26,339 nucleotides of DNA from Rhodospirillaceae bacterium (GCA_018660305.1 JABJKO010000342.1:1-26339), one strand, 5' to 3'. Counted from the stretch's first letter, positions 16,761-24,581 are shown. The notes: generated by a model not told the origin, from the sequence alone. Numbers and translations: made by a program.

Positions 16761-16794
16761 AAAACGGCCCCGGAATCGCCCCCGGGGCCGTTTT
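16761..16794. terminator. Bidirectional Rho-independent terminator
   Basis: A perfect 13-bp stem, AAAACGGCCCCGG (16761-16773) and CCGGGGCCGTTTT (16782-16794), with an eight-base loop. It has A-tracts on the left and T-tracts on the right, so it can end transcription from both sides. It lies between the convergent malonyl-CoA decarboxylase gene (plus) and the OmpA-like lipoprotein gene (minus) and marks the 3' end of the TRAP operon. Confidence 0.92.
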
Positions 16795-16811
16795 CAATCA
16801 ACTGCGGCAGA

Positions 16812-17684
16812 TCAGTAGATGACGGAGATCACCACGCGGCGATTGCGGCCATCTTTCCTGCCATCCCGTGTCCGGATGGCGGGATCGTTTTCACCCTGAA
16901 CCACCGAACCGAGGCTCTTCTTCTTAAGCCCCATGCCCGTCAAACCCTTGACCACGGCACCGACCCGCTTCTTGGCCAGCTTCATGTTATATTTCTTGGA
17001 GCCGGAGCGATCCGTGTGGCCCGTGATATAGACATTCGAGCCTTTGTTGGCCTTGGCGAATTTTGCCGCCGCGGAGACAGCCTTCGCCTCGCCGCCCTTC
17101 ACGTCGGCGCTGTTGATGTCAAAGAAGACGAGGAAATGCTTGGTACGCGCCGGGCCAGCCTTTTTCTTTTTCTTTGGCTTTTTCGCCATCTTCATCGGCT
17201 TTGCGCCGCCGAGGGAATCCTCAAGCATCCAGATCGAACCGGAGAAAAGGCTCCGGCAGGCGCCGATATGTTTCGGTTGCCGGTTTTCCTCGGCCTCCTG
17301 CATCCAGCATTCGTAATTGGTCTGCGCATTGGCTGCGGCAGCGGGGTTGGCCTTGGCGCCACCGCGCGCCAGCGCCGATGTTAATCGCTTGTATGCCGCG
17401 GTGAGCGGCTTCTTGTGCTTGCTGACGAGCTTGCGGTTGGTAACAGGCTCCGGCGCGGAAGGTTTGCCCATCGCGGCCAACTTGGCGCGGTCTTCAAATT
17501 GCCAGGCGTCACCCCAATCGTCTTCGCCATGTTCCTGATTGGCCAGCTTCACATAATTTTTGACCAGAGATTTTTCGAACTTGCCGCCCTTGACCTTCAT
17601 CTTGCCAATTTCGGCGGTATTGCTACACGCTGCGAGCAGCCCACCCACAATCAAAACAGTAAACAAACGCAATGATTTAGACAT
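16812..17684 (-). CDS. OmpA-family lipoprotein
   Basis: A 290-residue outer-membrane-associated lipoprotein. The leader MSKSLRLFTVLIVGGLLAAC ends in a lipobox with acylated C20, so signal peptidase II processing is expected. A middle region of about 150 residues has no recognised fold and includes two or three cysteines (YECWMQEAEENRQ, IGACRSLFSG). A lysine-rich linker, AKKPKKKKKAG, precedes the C-terminal OmpA/MotB peptidoglycan-binding domain at about 183-290, with VYITGHTDRSGSKKYN and the closing GRKDGRNRRVVISV. It probably tethers the outer membrane to the cell wall. GAGGGGG lies upstream of ATG 17684. It stands alone, unrelated to the catabolic operons around it. Confidence 0.9.
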   Translation of the reverse strand: MSKSLRLFTVLIVGGLLAACSNTAEIGKMKVKGGKFEKSLVKNYVKLANQEHGEDDWGDAWQFEDRAKLAAMGKPSAPEPVTNRKLVSKHKKPLTAAYKRLTSALARGGAKANPAAAANAQTNYECWMQEAEENRQPKHIGACRSLFSGSIWMLEDSLGGAKPMKMAKKPKKKKKAGPARTKHFLVFFDINSADVKGGEAKAVSAAAKFAKANKGSNVYITGHTDRSGSKKYNMKLAKKRVGAVVKGLTGMGLKKKSLGSVVQGENDPAIRTRDGRKDGRNRRVVISVIY

Positions 17685-17834
17685 AATATTTTCCCCCTCA
17701 CCTTTCGAACTCAGGTTTTATTGATTGCCCCAAATACGCAATCACTTGTTCGAACCTATCATCGAAGAGAGGTGTGTGCAAAGACCCGCCAGCCTAACCA
17801 CATCTAGGTAGTAGCCATGTTTCAGACATCGGGA

Positions 17835-18776
17835 TCAGTCGCTTAAACCATCGGAAACCGGTACATTTTCGGAGTCCAGACTCATACCGGCCGCCTGTGC
17901 CTGGAGGGTCAGGAGTTCCGAGAAATCCGTATCGGTAAAGCCATTGCCGATAAGGGATTGCACGAGTTCTCGGGTCTGCGCGGCGAGCGGCATCGGCACC
18001 TCCAGCTTTCGGGCTTCGGCAAGACCGAGATCGAGATCCTTTCGCAGCAGGGCCGGCGTAAAGGTGACGGAAAAATCCAGATTGACGAAAGCCGGCGATT
18101 TGTAACGGGAGAATACCGACCCCATAACGCTCTTATTCATGAAATCGAGAAACGCGTGACGCGGCACGCCGGACTTCTCCGCCAATATTGTAATCTCCGC
18201 CAAGGATTGCGTCACCACACCCAGCAGCACGTTATGACAGATCTTCACAATACGCGCGGCCTCTCCCTCGCCCACATAGCTGGCGCCGACGCCAAGCGTC
18301 TCCAGATAGGGCAGGACCTCGTCATAGGTGTCCTTGGGGCCGGAGGCGACGATGCTGAGTTTTCCGGCCTTTACGACCTTGGCATTGCCACTGACAGGTG
18401 CTGCCAGAAAACCAACGCCTTTTTCTTCCGCCGCGGCCCGGACCAGGGCCGATGCCTCGACGGAAACGGAGGTGCTGTCGATAAGAAATTTTGGTGTCGC
18501 ATCGGCACGCGACAACACACCGTCCGGCCCGGTAACTACATTCACAAAATCATCCGGTCCGGCAACCATCGTGAAGACGATATCCCGATCCGCGAGATCA
18601 GAGGGTTTGTCGACAATTGTCGCACCAAGCTCTGCCAGCGGTTCCGCCTTCTCCCGCGTCCGGTTGTAGACCGCAACGTCGCAGCCCGCTTTCAAAAGCC
18701 GTGAGGCCATGGAATATCCCATGCGGCCGGCGCCAGCCCATCCGATGGAGTGCTTGTCGAGACCCTGGTTCGCCAT
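17835..18776 (-). CDS. Beta-hydroxyacid dehydrogenase (3-hydroxyisobutyrate dehydrogenase family)
   Basis: A 313-residue NAD(P)-dependent dehydrogenase. The Rossmann nucleotide motif is SIGWAGAGRMGYSMASRL (residues 10-27). R39 in VYNRT after the second strand suggests NADP(H) preference, as in glyoxylate/succinic semialdehyde reductases (inference). The substrate motif is AAPVSGNAKVVKAGKL, residues 125-140, with Asn131 where most members have a second Gly. The catalytic lysine is K178 in RIVKICHN. ATG 18776 has AGGAG nine bases upstream; a longer start at 18881 would include the promoter and operator. It is transcribed divergently from the LacI regulator, and a clear operator overlaps its start region. 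Likely substrates are small hydroxy acids or their semialdehydes. Confidence 0.88.
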   Translation of the reverse strand: MANQGLDKHSIGWAGAGRMGYSMASRLLKAGCDVAVYNRTREKAEPLAELGATIVDKPSDLADRDIVFTMVAGPDDFVNVVTGPDGVLSRADATPKFLIDSTSVSVEASALVRAAAEEKGVGFLAAPVSGNAKVVKAGKLSIVASGPKDTYDEVLPYLETLGVGASYVGEGEAARIVKICHNVLLGVVTQSLAEITILAEKSGVPRHAFLDFMNKSVMGSVFSRYKSPAFVNLDFSVTFTPALLRKDLDLGLAEARKLEVPMPLAAQTRELVQSLIGNGFTDTDFSELLTLQAQAAGMSLDSENVPVSDGLSD

Positions 18777-18823
18777 CGTCCGTAACTCCTGTGACTTCCT
18801 GACCGTGCCGCACGTTCGGCTTA

Positions 18824-18845
18824 TTTCACGCAATCGATTGCAGAA
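18824..18845 (-). promoter_or_regulatory. LacI-family operator, copy 1 (dehydrogenase promoter)
   Basis: Minus strand reads TTCTGCAATCGATTGCG, one variable base, then GAAA. The 12-bp core GCAATCGATTGC (18830-18841) is a perfect palindrome with CG at its centre, the usual form of LacI-family operators. The same 22-bp site, differing only at the variable base, occurs at 24582-24603. Here it begins eight bases downstream of a -10 box TATACT, so bound repressor would block transcription of the dehydrogenase. Confidence 0.85.
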
Positions 18846-18853
18846 TAGCCCCA

Positions 18854-18881
18854 AGTATACCAGTGTCGGGATTGAACGCAA
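18854..18881 (-). promoter_or_regulatory. Candidate sigma70 promoter of the dehydrogenase gene
   Basis: Read on the minus strand, TTGCGT (18881-18876) and TATACT (18859-18854) are separated by 16 bases. The -10 matches consensus at five of six positions; the -35 is weak. The predicted start near 18847 falls at the edge of the operator at 18824-18845, and the gene starts about 70 bases further on. Confidence 0.6.
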
Positions 18882-18925
18882 TTAGAGCACCTGCAAAAAT
18901 GACCTGAAACGGGATAGGAACTGCC

Positions 18926-19963
18926 GTGGCACGAACACCAGGAGATCAGGCGCGCACGACCTTGCGCGATGTGGCGGACAGGGCGGGGGTTCACGCGTCG
19001 ACGGTGTCGCGCGCGCTCAATCCCGAGACCGCCGGCATGGTGACCCCCGAAGTTGCCAAGCGGGTTCTGGATGCCGCGGACCAGCTGGGCTATCGACCAA
19101 ATCCCATCGCCTCTTCGCTCAGAACCAACCGGACGCTGACCATCGGCGTGGTGATCCCCGATCTTACAAACCCTCTGTTTCCACCGATCATTCGCGGCAT
19201 CGAAGACAAGCTGGCGCCAGCCGGTTACACGGCGATTATCGCCAATACCGACAATGACCCGGAACGGGAAAGCGTTACCATCGACCGCATGCGCGAACGG
19301 CGGGTCGATGGGCTGATCCTCGCAACGGCGCGGCGCAAGGACAGTTTGATCGATGCCTGTCAGCAGGACGAAACGCCGCTGGTGCTGATCAACCGGACTG
19401 TCGATGGCGATGGCATCGCCTGCATCGTCAATGATGAGGCGCTGGGGATGAAGCTGGTGGTCGATCACCTGGCCGGCCTGGGTCACCAGAAAATCGCCTA
19501 TGTAGGTGGTCCAAACAATCTGTCCACCGGACATCAAAGAAATCGGGGCTTCCGACAGGCAATGCGCCGGGCCGGCCTTAAGCCGGACAACGATTTGATC
19601 GTACTGGCCGACAGCTTCAGCGAAGAGCCCGGCCGCCTGGCCTGCGCCCGGTTATTCGCGCACGGCAAGCCCTTCACGGCCATTGTCGCCGCCAACGATC
19701 TGTTGGCCCTTGGTTGCTTCGATGCCATTGCCGAGGCCGGCATACGCTGTCCACGGGATGTGTCCGTTACCGGCTTCAACGACATGCCATTCCTGAGCCG
19801 GATAAATCCGCCCCTGACGACGGTTCGAATTTCGCACTACCATATGGGATCACGGGCGGCGGAAACCCTTCTCGATCTCGTCCAGCAGACCGCGCTGCCG
19901 GTCCAGCATCTCCTGCTCGAACCCGAGCTCGTCATACGCCGATCCACAGCGAGACCGCGCTAA
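18926..19963 (+). CDS. LacI-family transcriptional regulator
   Basis: A 345-residue repressor-type regulator. The helix-turn-helix is residues 12-32 (TLRDVADRAGVHASTVSRAL). A hinge helix follows, RPNPIASSLRTN, whose L65 is the leucine that opens the central CG step of the operator. The periplasmic-binding-protein-like effector domain begins at TIGVVIPDLTNPLFPPIIRG and includes VTGFNDMPFLSRINPPLTTV. The start is GTG 18926 with GGATAGGAA close upstream. It is divergent from the beta-hydroxyacid dehydrogenase and convergent with the E2 gene, its TAA overlapping the E2 stop. A matching CG-centred palindrome precedes both the dehydrogenase and the M24-E1-E2 operon, so these are probably its targets. 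The effector is unknown. Confidence 0.93.
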   Translation: MARTPGDQARTTLRDVADRAGVHASTVSRALNPETAGMVTPEVAKRVLDAADQLGYRPNPIASSLRTNRTLTIGVVIPDLTNPLFPPIIRGIEDKLAPAGYTAIIANTDNDPERESVTIDRMRERRVDGLILATARRKDSLIDACQQDETPLVLINRTVDGDGIACIVNDEALGMKLVVDHLAGLGHQKIAYVGGPNNLSTGHQRNRGFRQAMRRAGLKPDNDLIVLADSFSEEPGRLACARLFAHGKPFTAIVAANDLLALGCFDAIAEAGIRCPRDVSVTGFNDMPFLSRINPPLTTVRISHYHMGSRAAETLLDLVQQTALPVQHLLLEPELVIRRSTARPR

Positions 19964-21165
19964 TCCAGCGCTGATCCCCAGTCGGTTTCTTCGATGATAT
20001 CCTTGATCCGCTTCAGGAACGCCGCCGAATAGGCGCCGTCTATGGCCCGATGATCGAATGATTGCGCCAGGATACCAACCGGGCGCACGACGATGTCATC
20101 ACCATCATCGGTTTCAATCACCACCGGCCGTTTTTTAATGCCGTCTGTCGACAGGATAGCGATTTGAGGCTGGTTGATGATGGGGGCGGTAATCATGGTG
20201 CCGAACACGCCGGAATTGGAAATGGTATAGGTGCCACCGGAAAAATCGTCGGGCGACAGGGATTTATTGCGGGCTTTCGATGCTAAATCCGCGATAGAAC
20301 GGGCCAGATCCGCTACTGTTTTTTTCTGCGCGCCGCGGATAACCGGCGCCACCAGACCATCGAAATCGAGATCGACCGCGATGGCCAGATGAATTTCCTG
20401 CCACACAAGAAGCGACTCCTTGTCGATGCTGGCATTGACGTTGGGAAAATCACCAATCGCCTGGCAAACCGCTCGCGCGATAAAGGGAAGATAGGTCAGC
20501 GCAAATCCTTCGCGCGCTTTCCAGTCAGCGGCGTGCACCGCGCGAACATCGGCAATCCGATGAAAATCCACTTCGACGGCCTGCAGCACGTGCGGGCTGG
20601 TTGCCTTCGATCGCACCATATGATCGGCCGTGCGTTTCCGGGCGGTGTTAAAGGGTACAACGCGGTGATCTCCCGACGCCGGCGCCGCACCGCTACGCGC
20701 ACCCTGACCGCCCGTCGCCACATGATCGAGGACATCCTTGCGTTTGATGCGCCCGCCCGTGCCGGTACCCGCCACATCATCCGGTGACAGGCCATGTTCG
20801 GCCAGAAGACGGCTGACCACCGGCGACAGAGGCGGTGGCGGTGCGGATGGATCGGTTGTCGGTGTCCCTGGCCTGACGGCTGCCGGTCGGGTCGGCGCGA
20901 TTGTGGCGGCCGGTGCGGTCCCGGCCTGCTCCCCTTCCACCTGAAGGATACCAAGCTGCGCCCCCACCTCGACGGTCTCCCCCTCCTGGACGATGACTTC
21001 AACCAGGGTTCCGGTGGCTGGCGCCGGAATTTCGGTATCGACTTTATCGGTGGAGACTTCAAACAGCAGCTCATTGGCCTCGACGCGATCGCCAGGCTTC
21101 TTATGCCAGACGGTCACTGTCCCTTCGGCGACGGTTTCGCCGAGCTGAGGCATGACGATATCCAT
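19960..21165 (-). CDS. Dihydrolipoamide acyltransferase (E2) of a 2-oxoacid/acetoin-type dehydrogenase
   Basis: A 401-residue E2 core enzyme. The lipoyl domain is residues 1-78, with the lipoylated K41 in EVSTDKVDTEIPAP. An Ala/Pro-rich linker follows, then the peripheral subunit-binding domain at about 112-150 (LSPVVSRLLAEHGLSPDDVAGTGTGGRIKRKDVL), and the acyltransferase domain to the end with catalytic HRAIDG (QSFDHRAIDGAYSAAF). ATG 21165 (MDIVMPQLGETV) is used; the longer frame to 21369 overlaps the E1beta gene. It transfers the acyl group from E1 to CoA. It is 23 bases after E1beta. Whether the complex serves pyruvate, a branched-chain acid, acetoin or another substrate is not settled by sequence. 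No E3 gene is present here. Confidence 0.9.
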   Translation of the reverse strand: MDIVMPQLGETVAEGTVTVWHKKPGDRVEANELLFEVSTDKVDTEIPAPATGTLVEVIVQEGETVEVGAQLGILQVEGEQAGTAPAATIAPTRPAAVRPGTPTTDPSAPPPPLSPVVSRLLAEHGLSPDDVAGTGTGGRIKRKDVLDHVATGGQGARSGAAPASGDHRVVPFNTARKRTADHMVRSKATSPHVLQAVEVDFHRIADVRAVHAADWKAREGFALTYLPFIARAVCQAIGDFPNVNASIDKESLLVWQEIHLAIAVDLDFDGLVAPVIRGAQKKTVADLARSIADLASKARNKSLSPDDFSGGTYTISNSGVFGTMITAPIINQPQIAILSTDGIKKRPVVIETDDGDDIVVRPVGILAQSFDHRAIDGAYSAAFLKRIKDIIEETDWGSALD

Positions 21166-21188
21166 CAGGCTTTTCCTATCCCTGCAAT

Positions 21189-22166
21189 TTAATCGACGCG
21201 CTGGCGGATGGTTTCCACGATGCGGTCCACCGACGGCATGGCGAGATCCTCGAGATGATCCGCCGACGGCAGCGGTATGTGCGGTGTCGTAATGCGGATC
21301 ACCGGACCATCCAGATCGTAAAAACACTCGTCGGCAATGATCGAGGCGATCTCCGCCCCCCAGCCGCAAAGCCGGGGATTTTCCTCCACCGTGACAACCC
21401 GTCCGGTCTTTACGACCTCTCCTAATATGGTCTGTGTATCGAGGGGCACCAGGGACCGGACGTCGACCACGGTCGCCGACACGCCGTCCTCATCCTCCAG
21501 CCGCTCGGCAGCGGCCAGGGCGCGGGGCACCATGGCAGCCAGTGCCAGAATGGTTACATCATCGCCCTCACGCAGAACCCGCGCCGTGCCAAGCTCATCC
21601 ACATGCTCGCCGTCGGGCACCTCGCCTTTCATGGCATAGAGGGATTTATGTTCAAAAAACAGAACCGGATCGGGATCGCGTATGGCCGCCGCGAGCAGCC
21701 CCTTCACATCGGCAGGTGTCGAGGGCGCGATGACTTTGATACCCGGCACGGCCATGGCCCAGTTCTCGACGCTTTGCGAATGCTGCGCGCCAAAGCGCGA
21801 CCCACCGCCATTGGCTGTCCGGATAACCAGCGGGCATCCGAGCTGACCGTTGGTCATGTACCGGCTCTTGGCGATTTCGTTGGCGATCATATCCCAACAG
21901 ACCGCCAGAAAATCCGAAAACATGATTTCCGCGATGGGCCGGAGCCCGGTCATCGCCGCGCCCATTGCCGCACCGAGAATGGCCTGTTCCGAGATCGGTG
22001 TATCGCGCACCCGGACAGGCCCGAATTGATCGAGCAGGCCGACGGTCGCCTTGAAGACACCGCCGGCGGCGGCGACGTCTTCGCCCAGAAAGACCACACG
22101 GTCGTCACGCGCCATCTCCTGCGCAATACCGGCGGCGACGGCTTCACGGTAGGTCAGTTCCGCCAT
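21189..22166 (-). CDS. Thiamine-diphosphate dehydrogenase E1 component, beta subunit
   Basis: A 325-residue beta subunit of a heterotetrameric 2-oxoacid or acetoin dehydrogenase. Typical landmarks are MAELTYREAVAAGIAQEM, FLGEDVAAAGGVFKAT, VRDTPISEQAILGAAMGAA, ANGGGSRFGAQHSQSVENW and the C-terminal transketolase-type domain ending with TTPHIPLPSADHLEDLAMPS. The start ATG overlaps the end of the E1alpha gene by 13 bases (stop at 22154), so translation is coupled and subunits are made in equal amounts. The beta subunit supplies part of the active site and binds E2. It is most like pyruvate/acetoin E1 beta subunits as far as I recognise it; the substrate is inferred from the family only. Confidence 0.92.
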   Translation of the reverse strand: MAELTYREAVAAGIAQEMARDDRVVFLGEDVAAAGGVFKATVGLLDQFGPVRVRDTPISEQAILGAAMGAAMTGLRPIAEIMFSDFLAVCWDMIANEIAKSRYMTNGQLGCPLVIRTANGGGSRFGAQHSQSVENWAMAVPGIKVIAPSTPADVKGLLAAAIRDPDPVLFFEHKSLYAMKGEVPDGEHVDELGTARVLREGDDVTILALAAMVPRALAAAERLEDEDGVSATVVDVRSLVPLDTQTILGEVVKTGRVVTVEENPRLCGWGAEIASIIADECFYDLDGPVIRITTPHIPLPSADHLEDLAMPSVDRIVETIRQRVD

Positions 22167-23179
22167 GCCGCGCCTCCATCCGCCCAGACATCCATCTCAA
22201 GCAGGTCGATGGACGGCGGTGGCGAGGCCATCGCCGTCTGGGCCGCGGCCTCAACCGCATCGGTAATCTGGCTCTCTATGCCGGCGAGCGTGTCCTCGGC
22301 AATACCGAAATCGGCCAATCGCCGCCGATAAAAAGGCACCGGGTCCCGTTTTAGCCACGCCTCGACCTCTTCCTTCGGGCGATAGTCTCCGGGATCGGCC
22401 CTCGAATGGCCGGAATGGCGATAGGTCTTGCACTCTATCAGGGACGGGCCGTCGCCGGCGCGGGCCCGATTCAGGGCCGTCTGCGCCACACGATAGACGG
22501 CATCCACGTCGTTGCCATCGACAATGATGCTCTCCAACCCATAGCCGGCCGCGCGGTCGGCTGCCGGATGTTCCACCGCCGTCACGTCACCGATCGGGGT
22601 GTATTCCATATAGAGATTGTTTTCGCACACGAAGATGACCGGCAGCTTCCATACCGCCGCCATGTTGAGCGCCTCATGAAAGGCGCCGATATTGGTGGTC
22701 CCGTCGCCGAAGAAGCACACCGATACCTGTTCGGTTTTGCGATATTGCGCCGACCAGGCCGCCCCCATGGCGATGGGCAGATGCGCGCCGATGATGGCGT
22801 AGGACCCCAGGACACCATGTTCGGCGCTGGTGAGATGCATGGACCCACCCTTGCCGCGCAGCAATCCGCAATCGCGCCCCATCAGCTCGCCGAGAACGCC
22901 GGTCATGGAGGCGCCGCGCGCCAGATTGTGGTGATGCCCGCGATAGGTGCAGAACGTGTAATCGTCCGGCCGCATGGCCACGCCAAAGCCGGCCGCCACG
23001 GCCTCCTGACCCAGCGCCAGATGGCTGGTGCCCTTGATCAGATTCTGAAGAAAAAGATCGTAGGCCTTCTGCTCCACCTGGCGGATTTCGATCTGGCTGC
23101 GAAACAGGGCGAGGCGGGTGTCCTCTCCGATATCATCGTTTGCGAGATCCTGACCCGGTGGGGTGTTCTGTGTAGCCAC
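22154..23179 (-). CDS. Thiamine-diphosphate dehydrogenase E1 component, alpha subunit
   Basis: A 341-residue alpha subunit that binds thiamine diphosphate. The cofactor motif is FFGDGTTNIGAFHEALNMA through VIFVCENN (GDG...NN). YRGHHHNLARG, GKGGSMHL and YRHSGHSRADPGDYR are the conserved active-site loops of pyruvate/acetoin-type E1 alpha. GTG 23179 (MATQNTPPG) is chosen as start. An ATG at 23245 would overlap the upstream M24 gene by 58 bases and add residues that read as shadow sequence. The ribosome-binding site is weak, only GAG near the upstream stop, so translation may depend on coupling to the preceding gene, whose stop is eight bases away. The substrate could be a 2-oxo acid or acetoin. 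Confidence 0.9.
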   Translation of the reverse strand: MATQNTPPGQDLANDDIGEDTRLALFRSQIEIRQVEQKAYDLFLQNLIKGTSHLALGQEAVAAGFGVAMRPDDYTFCTYRGHHHNLARGASMTGVLGELMGRDCGLLRGKGGSMHLTSAEHGVLGSYAIIGAHLPIAMGAAWSAQYRKTEQVSVCFFGDGTTNIGAFHEALNMAAVWKLPVIFVCENNLYMEYTPIGDVTAVEHPAADRAAGYGLESIIVDGNDVDAVYRVAQTALNRARAGDGPSLIECKTYRHSGHSRADPGDYRPKEEVEAWLKRDPVPFYRRRLADFGIAEDTLAGIESQITDAVEAAAQTAMASPPPSIDLLEMDVWADGGAAWRN

Positions 23180-23187
23180 TAAATTAC

Positions 23188-24504
23188 TCAGTACGGGTTG
23201 GAAATGGGCAGCTCGTCCGCCGGGAAAAGCGTGATAATCCGGCACCCGTCATCGGTCACGACGATTTCCTCCTCGATCCGGGCCGCCGAATATCCATCGC
23301 TCGCCGGACAGTATGTTTCCAGCGCGAAGACCATGCCTTCCTTGATCTCGCTGGGATGCTCGAAAGAACACAGGCGGCTGATGATGGGGCGTTCGTGCAG
23401 CGCCACCCCGATGCCATGGCCGAACTGGAGGGCGAACGCCTCCATTTCATTGGCACAGCCGAATTCTTCGGCCTTGGGCCAGACTTTGGCGATTTCGTCG
23501 GTGGTCATGCCCGGCTTGACGAGGGAAATGGACGCGTCGATCCATTCCCGCGCCTTCTTGTAGGCATCCCGTTGCGAATCGGTCGCCTTGCCCACATTGA
23601 ACGTCCGGTAATAGCAGGTGCGATAGCCCATATAGGCCTGGATGATATCGAAAAACGCCTGATCGCCCGGCCTCACGATGCGGTCGGTGAAATTGTGAGG
23701 ATGTGGGATACAGCGATCGCCGGATATGGCGTTGATGGCTTCCACGTCGTCCGAACCATGCTCGTACAGGTACTTGTTGGCCATGGCGACGATGTCGGAT
23801 TCCCGCACGCCGGGTTTCAGTTCCTCGGAGATCATCTGATACACCCCATCAACCATGGCAGCGGCCATGTTCAGCAGGGTAATCTCATCCATATTCTTGA
23901 TTTCCCGCGCATCCAGCATGACCTGCTGGCCATCGCGAATCTCAAGCCCCACCTTCTGCAGTTCGAACAGCATGGGTGGCTCGACGATGTCGACACCGAT
24001 GGGCATGTCGGCAACGCCGATCTCCACCAGCATGGCTTTGATTTCTTCGGCGGCTGATTTCATCAGGCCGGCGTCGGGCGGAACCGTACCGCGCAACCCC
24101 AGCATCCCGGCATGGCAGCATCCCTGCTGCAGCCACGGTGAATGCAGGCGGTGATGAACCGCGGCGGATCCGAAATCCCAGAGATGAGGTTCGGCATCGC
24201 CCGCAAGCAGCGCATAGCGGCAGACTTTGTCGCGCGACCATTCTCCGATGGCGGTGGAGGTGATGTAACGAATGTTGTTGTTGTCAAAACAGAGAAGCGC
24301 GCCAAGGTCGGAATTCTTCAGAGCCTGTCGCGACCGGGCCAGCCGGTAATCGTGCAAGCGGCGAAAATTGATCCGCTCCTCAAAATCAACGGCGGAATGA
24401 CCTGGCGCGGGTATGGCGCGGTCCCAATGATAGCCGGGATCGATCTGGTCCGGCGTGATGATGGACGGTTCACTCAGCTTTCCGCGGCCACTGTCTGAAG
24501 CCAT
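23188..24504 (-). CDS. M24-family (creatinase/aminopeptidase P fold) protein with altered metal site
   Basis: A 438-residue pita-bread protein. The N-terminal creatinase-like domain (RLARSRQALKNSDLGALLCFD) is followed by the C-terminal catalytic fold from about residue 205. Of the five usual metal ligands, D286 (AFFDII), H363 (FGHGIG), E396 (FALETY) and E411 (ARIEEE) remain, but the second Asp is C297 (GYRTCYYRTF). The family covers metal-dependent peptidases, creatinase, which needs no metal, ectoine hydrolase and the DMSP lyase DddP, so function cannot be assumed. ATG 24504 has AGGAGG eight bases upstream. It heads the operon that continues with E1alpha, E1beta and E2 and follows a LacI-type operator. 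Perhaps it prepares a substrate that yields the oxoacid (inference). Confidence 0.82.
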   Translation of the reverse strand: MASDSGRGKLSEPSIITPDQIDPGYHWDRAIPAPGHSAVDFEERINFRRLHDYRLARSRQALKNSDLGALLCFDNNNIRYITSTAIGEWSRDKVCRYALLAGDAEPHLWDFGSAAVHHRLHSPWLQQGCCHAGMLGLRGTVPPDAGLMKSAAEEIKAMLVEIGVADMPIGVDIVEPPMLFELQKVGLEIRDGQQVMLDAREIKNMDEITLLNMAAAMVDGVYQMISEELKPGVRESDIVAMANKYLYEHGSDDVEAINAISGDRCIPHPHNFTDRIVRPGDQAFFDIIQAYMGYRTCYYRTFNVGKATDSQRDAYKKAREWIDASISLVKPGMTTDEIAKVWPKAEEFGCANEMEAFALQFGHGIGVALHERPIISRLCSFEHPSEIKEGMVFALETYCPASDGYSAARIEEEIVVTDDGCRIITLFPADELPISNPY

Positions 24505-24581
24505 CGTGGCATCCTCCTACTGACACAGATTTTCATATTGCCTGAAACGGTCAACACTGTCTCGACGCCATGTTGAAGCGT

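Noticed and set aside
17703..17754. Two TTCGAA hexamers upstream of the OmpA-like lipoprotein gene
   Set aside because: Six-base palindromes are expected by chance, their flanks differ, and no promoter spacing supports an operator.
22406..23182. Plus-strand open frame of 258 codons opposite E1alpha
   Set aside because: The minus strand carries all thiamine-diphosphate motifs of E1alpha. The plus frame has no family features.
23180..23245. Upstream ATG start for E1alpha at 23245
   Set aside because: It would overlap the M24 gene by 58 bases, and the extra residues are the shifted frame of the M24 C-terminus. GTG 23179 lies just after the M24 stop.
23188..24504. Calling the M24 protein a DMSP lyase (DddP)
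   Set aside because: The N-terminal domain has some resemblance, but the metal motif differs (single D286 and C297 with 11-residue spacing instead of the DddP Asp set), and no DMSP gene accompanies it.
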